Positions 57,345 to 64,000 of a stretch of DNA of 64,000 nucleotides are shown piece by piece. Position 1 is the first letter of the stretch, and each line of letters begins with the position of its first letter. Under the pieces are notes generated by a model. The model saw only the letters and a program-made list of their open reading frames with translations, was not told the DNA's origin and searched no databases. Made by a program: the position numbers and the translations under genes. Origin of the DNA: Thioploca sp. (GTDB lineage: Bacteria > Pseudomonadota > Gammaproteobacteria > Beggiatoales > Beggiatoaceae); NCBI GenBank assembly GCA_012032555.1, contig JAAUSR010000015.1, positions 35,628-99,627 of the forward strand, given 5' to 3'.

Positions 57345-57804
57345 TAATTTCCTCCAATGATGTTACCTTTTCGATCAACCATTCCAGCCCTACGCAATGC
57401 ATTCTGCATTTGGCTTGTAAGATCTTTCCAACCCCGAACATGTCCATGAAATACACCATTAGATGTTTGATCAAAAACAACAAATTCTCCTGTTTTATAA
57501 TCTACGCTGACTCGACGAGGGGATGTGCTTTTTACTTGAACTGATCTGTCAAGTGCCTCTTGTCCATTAGTCAGCGCTCTACTTTTAACAGCATTATCAA
57601 CTTTTCCATGATAGTCAGCACCTTGATATTCCCTACGAGCCGTTGTTCTAGCACTATGTTCACTATTCTTCGGATCTGGTGGTGTCTCATCAGGATCTGG
57701 ACTCGCTGGAGAACTTTCCTTGCCTGCCCCGCAGTTCCTCCTTCCTCTCCCCCTTCCTCATTTGGCATAGCCCCACTACACCCCTGACACGAATTTTGAG
57801 ACAT
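57344..57804 (-). pseudogene. Orphan Rhs toxin tip 3
   Basis: A detached C-terminal tip: linker MSQNSCQGCSGAMPNEE, a shift near 57720 (one missing base), then KESSPASPDPDETPPDP and a toxin-like domain of about 100 residues, with SARTTARREYQGADYHGKV, ALDRSVQVKSTSPRRVSVDY and VFDQTSNGVFHGHVRGW and a basic end. Similar blocks occur at the C-termini of polymorphic toxins; the two His of FHGHVR and nearby Arg/Lys suggest an RNase-like site, but the family is unnamed here. It lacks its Rhs shell, like other displaced Rhs tips. Confidence 0.75.
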
Positions 57805-57831
57805 AATTTGCGTTGTTTCTACCGTCGCTCG

Positions 57832-57875
57832 CTATCTGCAACAACCAGCCAGTTTGGTTATAGGTTAACTGATAA
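57832..57875 (-). repeat. Scrap of rhs core
   Basis: 44 bases matching 61147-61190 inside the rhs gene with about five mismatches (both contain CTATCTGCAACAACC and TTAACTGATAA). It sits just upstream of orphan tip 3 and shows that the tips were moved together with bits of rhs core. Confidence 0.75.
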
Positions 57876-57926
57876 GATCATAATCTCGGCAAAGGATTGC
57901 CGACCTACGCTCGCTAAAAAGACAAA

Positions 57927-58253
57927 TTATTTCATCCTTCCTATCTCCGATAATAATGTAGAAATATTTATACCTATTTCATCTACTGCCTCAGCTAGCA
58001 TGAGAAAAAATTGTTCGTCTGGTTTTCTTATACTCTTCTCAGTAGCTATTTCCAATTGAAAAGTAGCAATTCTATGTAGTAATTCATTATACTTCCTAAG
58101 TTCATTAGCTCTTTCAACCTGATCTGTACCGACTTGATAGGTGTCCCTAGCAAACATTGAAATGATAAATAGTAGCTTACTTAACCATATGATTTTTTGA
58201 GGTTGTGCCATGTTCAAAAATCCGGTTAGTTCTATCTTCCATTGTTCGCTCAT
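57927..58253 (-). CDS. Putative immunity protein of orphan Rhs tip 2
   Basis: A 108-residue helical protein with no family that I know. MSEQWKIELTGFLNMAQPQ and a hydrophobic helix IIWLSKLLFIISMFARDTY are followed by helices ending ISTLLSEIGRMK. Its ATG overlaps the stop of tip 2 by four bases (ATGA), the standard coupled toxin-immunity layout. Role is inferred from that position. Confidence 0.65.
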   Translation of the reverse strand: MSEQWKIELTGFLNMAQPQKIIWLSKLLFIISMFARDTYQVGTDQVERANELRKYNELLHRIATFQLEIATEKSIRKPDEQFFLMLAEAVDEIGINISTLLSEIGRMK

Positions 58254-58650
58254 TTTAGTACCTCACGAGGTAATAGATTTATATCAAATCCTCTTTCTTG
58301 GAGAATTGTCGTACGTGTATTTCCATTTAATATTCTACCATCTGGTTTAACTCGAAGAGCTTCTTCCTGACCAGGTTTTAATAATTTTACAATATCATCT
58401 GTTGTCTGTTTGTTCCAATAATCGTAGCTATATTTATTTGAACCTGACTTTATTGTCTCTTTGGAATGAATTTGTTTTAACTTTGATGTAGATCCTCGGC
58501 TTGATGATGATTCTCCTCCATCATCCGGATCTGGACTAGCTGGAGAACTTTCCTGCTTCGCCTACCCCTCTTTTCCCGCAGTTCCCGCTTCCTTTCCTTT
58601 TTCTTCATAGTGCATAGTTCCACTCTACCCCAGACATGAATAGTGCTAAC
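58250..58650 (-). pseudogene. Orphan Rhs toxin tip 2
   Basis: In one frame: a degraded linker (SC.G.SGTMHYEEKG with two TAG stops), then ESSPASPDPDDGG, identical in part to tip 3, and a toxin-like domain KQIHSKETIKSGSNKYSYDY ... LLKPGQEEALRVKPDGRI and GNTRTTILQERGFDINLLP. The NGNTR...LQERG...LPRE pattern is frequent at the ends of Rhs/YD proteins; activity is unknown. It needs recombination into an intact Rhs to be produced. Confidence 0.7.
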
Positions 58651-58691
58651 GGTATTGGCTCTAATCCCAATGGGTCGGTTTAATTCAACGA

Positions 58692-58997
58692 TTATTCATA
58701 AATAATTTCAAATAAAAATCCTTTATCTTTTACCGAATAAATAAAATTACAAGCATCATCCCAAACATTCTCTCTTAAAACCATATTAGTAGTTGATGAG
58801 TAATCAATACTAAACTCAATTAAAGGTTGAATCCTTTTATCATCAATAATTTTAAACGAATCAATTCCTAAAATTTTATATTTTAATTGGTTGCATCGAT
58901 TGATAAAATCAATAGCATCTTCTGCTCTAAGTAAGGCTAATCCAGACTTAAAAATTATCTTATTATTAAATTCATTTTCAATATTCAGCATATTCAA
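58692..58997 (-). CDS. Orphan immunity-like protein without toxin
   Basis: A 101-residue protein of the size and composition of polymorphic-toxin immunity proteins. It opens MNMLNIENEFNNKIIFKSGL and has YKILGIDSFKIIDDKRIQP and a C-terminal beta-rich end (FIYSVKDKGFLFEIIYE), a pattern seen in immunity proteins encoded behind Rhs/Cdi toxins. No matching toxin tip is directly upstream: the segment 58998-59089 holds a repeat scrap. It may be a relic that still protects against neighbours' toxin. Confidence 0.65.
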   Translation of the reverse strand: MNMLNIENEFNNKIIFKSGLALLRAEDAIDFINRCNQLKYKILGIDSFKIIDDKRIQPLIEFSIDYSSTTNMVLRENVWDDACNFIYSVKDKGFLFEIIYE

Positions 58998-59005
58998 TTT
59001 CGTAT

Positions 59006-59055
59006 CAGATTAAACCGCTTGGACGGCATTTCGCCCACCCTGCCTAGCTACTTGG
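59006..59055. repeat. Half of a palindromic dispersed repeat
   Basis: TTGGACGGCATTTCGCCCAC then CCTGCCTAGCTA equals the right half of the 55817 and 56908 elements. The left half is missing. Confidence 0.7.
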
Positions 59056-59089
59056 CTAAAATGGATGGCGTCGCGCAAGCTAATTTATG

Positions 59090-59529
59090 TTAATCTTCCC
59101 AAGATCCGGAACAAAAAGCTGATTCAACTCTTCCATCTTCTAAAAATAGTGATAACGCTAATGATTTATAATTAAATGATATTCCCCATATATCCATTTC
59201 ATCAATATCATCAGGGTTACCTAAAATAATATAAATCTCACTTGATGTCATTCCGATGAGATTCTTTCCATTATAATAAAGTTTATTAAAACAACCTATT
59301 CTATCAATATAAGAATCTTCTACAAAGATACGTGCTTCCTCATTAGGAAATTCATAAGTTTCCCACGTTGCTGTTTGACAAGCAGGTTCTAATTTTTTTA
59401 AATGGTATTGTCGACAATAGGTTTTGCTAGCATGCCAAATTTTATAAAACCAACAGCTATTAAAGGATTCCAATCCCAAAATAAGTTTTGTTCACCGTTT
59501 TCTGCTTTACTATTTGCCTCTTCGGCCAT
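59090..59529 (-). CDS. Putative immunity protein of the intact Rhs (one frameshift)
   Basis: Its ATG (59529) lies inside the last codons of rhs (out of frame), as expected for cognate immunity genes. It begins MAEEANSKAENGEQNLFWDW, has a hydrophobic LIAVGFIKFGMLAKPIV, then breaks at 59393-59401 (T7/A7 region); one extra T gives TILKKLEPACQTATWETYEF. The rest (EIYIILGNPDDIDEMDIWG then SLALSLFLEDGRVESAFC) resembles DUF-type proteins that follow Rhs and other secreted toxins. Immunity role is inferred from position. Confidence 0.7.
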
Positions 59530-62500
59530 GAGTTTCTCCTTTTGCAGCTTTATCAGCCGCCTTCTTAATTTTGTCAATTTTGTTTTTTATTTTTGTTTTT
59601 TCTGCCCTAGAACCCTGATTTCTATTCAATTCCTCAAGTTGTTTCTCCAACTCCTCTATTTGTTTATTGGCCTTCTCTTGCCATCGTCCGAAGTCACCAT
59701 GCGGCTCATTCTTACCAGAATCACTAGCTTTTTTACCTTTACTACTCGCATTCTCTCCTGAAGTATCCTCTGTCGCTTGATTACTTTCCTCCTCGGTTCC
59801 CTCATTATTCATCGCTCCCTCACACCCCTGACAAGAAGTCTGAGCCATCTGCGTTGCCCACCACATCAACCCCGCTACCACCACAAACCCAATCACATAA
59901 CAAGCACCGGCTGTTACTGGTCCCCCTGGACTACATAAAATCGCTCCAGTCTTACCGCCTATATCTGCAGGAATTGCCGTTAATCCCAGAACATCCCGCC
60001 GATTCAGTGGATCATTGCGAACATACCGATAAAGATTAACATCTCCCCCGAAATAACTCACCGGATCCGACGTCACATACCGTCCCGCCAAGGGATCATA
60101 ATACCGAAATAAATTATAATGCAGCCCACTTTCCGCATCACAATACTGCCCGGGCAACCGCCACGGCTGCTCAATCCTTCCCTCAACCGTACACGCCCCA
60201 AAGGCCCGATACTGGCACTGCCATACCAACTCCCCGGCTTCATCCGTTACCTCCCGCACCGTACCTAACTGATCCAACTGGTAAAAATAAGCCCTATTGT
60301 TTACCACGCACCCTAATGGGAGCAACTGCTGCGGATAACAAACATACTGCGTCCGCACCCCGGCCGTTTCCTCGCCCAGCAACTGAAATTCATGCCAAAC
60401 CCATCGCGTTATCTACGTCCCAACCTGCTTACTTATTCGCCGGCCTAACGCATCATACCGATAATGAATAGTTGTCCCATCGCTCCGCTCAATCCTAACT
60501 AACTGATTAAATACATCATAATAATAACGATCAGAGCCGCGTCCAGCCACTCGACCGCATTCATCAGTCGATACCGTCTCCCGATTTCCTGCCGCATCAT
60601 ATTGAAAATGCTCTTCACCGTGCGGATAATGTGCAGCTATCAATTGACCCGCTTTATCATACTCATACGCACCGGGCTGTGAACCTTCACACCGCACCAA
60701 CCGACCCATTGCATCATATTCATAATAACGCTCAACTATCGGCTTATCCCCACGATAGACCCGTTGCGCAACTAACCGATTCATGAGGTCATGCTCACAA
60801 CGGGAGGTAATCCCCCCGGGTAAGCGGCGCTCACTCGGCCGACCCAGCGCATCTCGATGATACTCAACTACTTGACCATGAGGAAAAACCACCTGCCTTA
60901 ACTGGTTATGCTCATCATAAGCCAATTGGATCGAGGTCTCCCAGGTCGTCTCTAACTGGGCTAAATTACCTTGGGCATCATAAGCGGACTTCACCCCAAA
61001 ATCCCCTTGTACTTCTTCCACCACTCGCCCTAAATCATCATAAACTAACCTCACCGACTGATAATCATTACGGGCGGCGACTAATAGCCCGCTTCGCTCA
61101 TATTCATAATGTAAAACGGACACGGAATTATCGACATCTCGCCCGACTATCTGCAACAACCGGCCGGTTGGGCTATAAGTTAACTGATAAACTCGCCCCA
61201 CCGAATCGGTCATCGTTACTAAGTTACCTACCGCATCATAAGCGTAATGACGTTGCACCCCTTTGATATCCTGATCACGTTGCAACCGACCCACGACATC
61301 ATAATCGAAATGATGTGCCGATCCCAGTTCGTTAATCAGCGTCGTCAGACGGCCTTCTAAATCATAACGAGAGGTCAAAGTCTGCCCATTCTCATCAACC
61401 TGCTGCACCCGCTGACCCCAAGCATTATAAGCCAGCTGTCGCGTGGCCCCAGCGGGATAAACGATTTGAGTCAAATGGCGTTCAGCATCATAATCGTAAC
61501 GGGTAACTGTGCCATCAAAATCAATCACTTGTTTACTTAGTCCCCCATAAGTATAAGATCGTTTTGCGCCCAACCGATGTTGCTCCACTGCCAGCCGCCC
61601 GTACTGATCATAGCTCCTTGCTACTATCGAACGAGACGGCTTGCTAATGAGTTCACCGTTATAATTACCTTGTTTCTGATTACCTTGGCAATCTGTGACT
61701 TGAACTAACCGGCGCTGCGCATCATATACTTTATTCACACTTCGCCCACCGGGATAACGTTCTTGTACGGTATTGGTCGAGTAGGCATACTCCAGCCGAT
61801 GATTATCCGGATCAATTTTGGCTAGTAGCCGTCCCTGGGTATCATAGCGATAGTAAATGCTACCACCGTGCGCATCTATTTCTCGGATTAACTGTAAGTG
61901 TCGATCATATTCGTAACGCTGTACTTGACCGAAGGCGTTGATCTTCTGGGTAACTAATCCGAAAGCGTTGTGATGGTAAATCGTCGATTGAGCATCGGTA
62001 CGCGTTACTGTGGTTTTCCCGGCTTCATAAGTAAAATGTCGATGAAACGCACCGTCTTGGCCGTACGTTTCCACACCACGATGCTGATTATCATAACGAT
62101 AGTAAAAGCGATACCCTAACCGATTAGTGGTTTGCGTCAAGCGATGCTGTGCATCATAAGCATAACACTGACTCGCACCCTGTTTATCTACACTTTTTAG
62201 CAGATGGCCTTGATGATCATAATGATAGGTGCAGAGGGGTATGGTTTCTTGAGTGATGGCGGTCACTAAACCGGCTGAATTATAATACCACCAATAATGT
62301 TGTCCATTAGCAGTTCTAATAAGTTTAAGCTGTTGATTTTCATAATAGCAGCGCAGTTCACCTTGTGGATAGCGCCAAGCCATCAGTGAGCCAGAAGGCC
62401 AATGAAATAGATAATGCTGTTGTCGGTTGGAATCGATAACTTCAAAGGTTTGGTCATGTCGCGTTAATAACCACTTGGCAGCGAGATTAAATTGTGGGCC

Positions 62501-63040
62501 AGCGGCTAGCGGCCAGTCAATTTCTCGACCGGTATTATCTATTAGGATCACTGTTTCTGCTTGCAAGCTCAGTTGCATGTCGAAGCAGCAACGCCAACCC
62601 CAGCCGAATAAGCCATGGTATTCACGTTGATCGCTAGCGTAAGTTCTTGTTAAAGTAATATTTTTTGACCAAACGATGTCAACGGCAGTGGCATAAACTT
62701 GGCCGGTGGCAACATTAATTGGATCACCTTTACAGGTGCATTGTTCAAGAGCCGGTCGTGGGGAGTTAGCCGAGGGTGGTTTACCAATTAACACCGTGTC
62801 ACAACCGGAAGTAATGGAGCCACCATGAGAAGTGGGGTCACCTTGACGAGCAGCGGGTTGACCACCAATCAACACCGTATTTTCACCGGCCACAATGGTC
62901 CCACCACCGCTAACCGAGTCAGTCACTCGTGCCGCTGGTTGACCACCAATCAGTACTGTCGGTTGACCCGGTGGGGAAATAGCCGTCGGGTCATGGTGAG
63001 GAGCAGCATGAGTATCGGTTACGCGAGCCGCTTTGGGCAT
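59510..63040 (-). CDS. PAAR-Rhs polymorphic toxin with in-frame TAG
   Basis: T6SS-delivered Rhs effector of about 1176 codons. N-terminal PAAR-like spike (MPKAARVTDTHAAPHHDP then two VLIGGQPAAR repeats, residues 1-95), a linker CTCKGDPINVATGQVY, then about 25 YD/RHS repeats forming the cocoon. The conserved core end is YDPLAGRYVTSDPVSYFGGD with NDPLNRRDVLGLT. The tip has a hydrophobic helix, then AQTSCQGCEGAMNNEGTEEE and a lysine/glutamate-rich end PHGDFGRWQEK ... ETHGRRGK of unknown activity. A TAG at 60413-60415 splits it (QVGT*ITRWVW); CAG would restore it. ATG 63040 follows AGGAG; it overlaps vgrG's stop region. Confidence 0.88.
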
Positions 63041-63050
63041 GAGCACGCTC

Positions 63051-64000
63051 CTAGGAGTTGATCTTGACTAACGGGCCTTCGATGGTGATATTACCACTGG
63101 CGTCAAATTTAATGGCGCCGCTTCTGCACTGGATAATAATTTCTTCAGTGGCTTCGAGATAAATTTTTTTCGCCGAAGGACTATGAGAACCCGCCAAGAC
63201 GGTTTCGGTTGTAGAAATACCGACCTCTACCATTTTTAAGCCTAACACGGTTTCATTCATCGCGGCACCAACTGTCACCTGGTAGCCGGCTCCAACCGTT
63301 AAGGCTTTCGCTAGTCCCACTGTCTCAGTAGCCGTTTTAGATATTACTTCGTTTTTATGGTGATCGATCTGGAGTTTCAGGCTGCCACCAATGGTTTCGG
63401 TCTGATCTTGACCCACGGTAATCGTTTTATTATTCCCTACGACCTCAGTTTGGTTATTATCTACTTGTTTAATCCGATCATGGTTGACCATAAGAGTTTC
63501 ATCATGATGAACTACCCGCATCTGGTCGTTATCTATCCTAATTTTTTCATCGTGATGTACGGTTTGGGTCCGATCATTATCAACGGTAACGGTCTCATCA
63601 TGATGCACGGTTCGAGTCCGATCATTGTCAATGGTAATCGTTTCATCATGATGCACGGTTCGGGTTCGATCGTGTTCTACACTCATCGTTTCATCATGAC
63701 CCACGTGGTGAGTGCGGTCGTTTTCAATAACAGTATTCCAGTCTTTTTGCCCATGCAGATAGATCTCTTCCTCACCTTTCTTATCCTCAAACCGAATTTC
63801 ATTAAAGCCAACGCCATCTTTACTCGAATTGCTTTTCAAAGTACTTTTGGTTTGCTCGGCTGGTAGTGGATAGGGCACCGTTTGCGACGCATTATAAACC
63901 GCCCCCGTGACAATCGGGGTATCCGGATTCCCATTCAAAAAACTGACGATCACCTCCTGACCAATCCGTGGAATCGCGATATGTCCCCAACCTTTCCCCG
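63051..64000 (-). CDS. vgrG: Type VI secretion spike protein VgrG, N-terminus beyond window
   Basis: C-terminal 316 codons of VgrG (the N-terminus lies beyond the right edge). GWGHIAIPRIGQEVIVSFLN with GNPDTPIVTGAVYN is the gp5-like OB/needle region; then FNEIRFEDKKGEEEIYLHGQ and a long run of about 16-residue repeats (HHDETVTVDNDRTRTV), which form the triangular beta-helix needle, and the terminal part YLEATEEIIIQCRSGAIKFD. It punctures target cells and carries the PAAR-Rhs toxin encoded immediately downstream. The stop TAG overlaps the next gene's ribosome-binding site. Confidence 0.93.
   Translation of the reverse strand, partial: GKGWGHIAIPRIGQEVIVSFLNGNPDTPIVTGAVYNASQTVPYPLPAEQTKSTLKSNSSKDGVGFNEIRFEDKKGEEEIYLHGQKDWNTVIENDRTHHVGHDETMSVEHDRTRTVHHDETITIDNDRTRTVHHDETVTVDNDRTQTVHHDEKIRIDNDQMRVVHHDETLMVNHDRIKQVDNNQTEVVGNNKTITVGQDQTETIGGSLKLQIDHHKNEVISKTATETVGLAKALTVGAGYQVTVGAAMNETVLGLKMVEVGISTTETVLAGSHSPSAKKIYLEATEEIIIQCRSGAIKFDASGNITIEGPLVKINS
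63452..63719 (-). repeat. 48-bp tandem repeats in vgrG
   Basis: Five or so imperfect 48-base units encode 16-residue steps of the VgrG needle (VHHDET.T.DNDRT.T). Repeat number could vary by recombination, changing needle length. Confidence 0.8.

Noticed and set aside
63452..63719. CRISPR-like regular repeats
   Set aside because: The period is 48 bases with no separate spacers; the repeats encode a continuous protein needle.
63357..63866. 169-codon plus-strand ORF rich in His, Met, Ile and Val
   Set aside because: It is the antisense reading of the VgrG 48-bp repeats.

Overview
The window looks like a chromosomal piece of a large, filamentous or vacuolate sulfur-oxidising gammaproteobacterium of the Beggiatoa/Thioploca/Thiomargarita type. 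This is inferred from the moderately AT-rich genome, a gammaproteobacterial smc-zipA pair, aconitase B, an sdhCDAB operon, a V-type ATPase operon, two tetrahydromethanopterin C1 genes, Uma2-family proteins, many degraded IS elements and short palindromic dispersed repeats. No rRNA, tRNA or CRISPR array was recognised.

Layout. 1-9.6 kb: end of a family 2 glycosyltransferase, two Uma2 proteins, two secreted proteins, aconitase B, a SAM methyltransferase and a NYN/PIN-like protein. 9.8-13.5 kb: oxidative pentose phosphate entry (zwf, a hexose-6-phosphate mutarotase, pgl), with a 33-residue ORF overlapping the zwf start. 13.8-15.6 kb: a large membrane protein joining a TRPM-type SLOG sensor domain to two transmembrane hairpins. 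16.3-22.3 kb: broken secreted protein, MsrA-like protein, SPOR protein, mch-fhcC, and a VapC-type toxin with a partner. 22.9-28.2 kb: a 37-residue membrane peptide, an IS630 remnant, sdhCDAB, alkD. 28.5-33.7 kb: V-ATPase subunits I, K, F, E and A; the expected B and D genes are not here. 33.9-40.0 kb: an alanine-rich secreted coiled-coil protein and a response-regulator/sensor-kinase pair. 40.1-48.9 kb: mobile-element territory, in which two outward-facing IS982 remnants bracket a three-gene operon (methyltransferase, beta-hydroxyacid dehydrogenase, P-type ATPase without the usual CPx motif) and an IS4-type element has cut a DUF1566 gene. 49.5-55.2 kb: family 4 glycosyltransferase, smc, zipA. 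55.3-64 kb: toxin-antitoxin pair, small hypotheticals, and a type VI secretion vgrG-PAAR/Rhs locus trailed by an array of displaced Rhs toxin tips and immunity genes, plus duplicated scraps of vgrG and rhs.

A striking feature is that at least a dozen clearly recognisable genes (acnB, sdhD, sdhB, alkD, atpK, atpA, zipA, a response regulator, a methyltransferase and others) are each broken by one single-base shift. Nearly all are explained by one missing base, often in a homopolymer. Because core genes are affected, sequencing error is the most economical explanation; coordinates of such genes are given across the shift.

The strongest candidates for new biology are the SLOG-transmembrane protein (13.8-15.6 kb), the Rhs toxin/immunity array (57-59.5 kb), the IS982-bracketed operon (42-45.8 kb) and the tiny ORF coupled to zwf.
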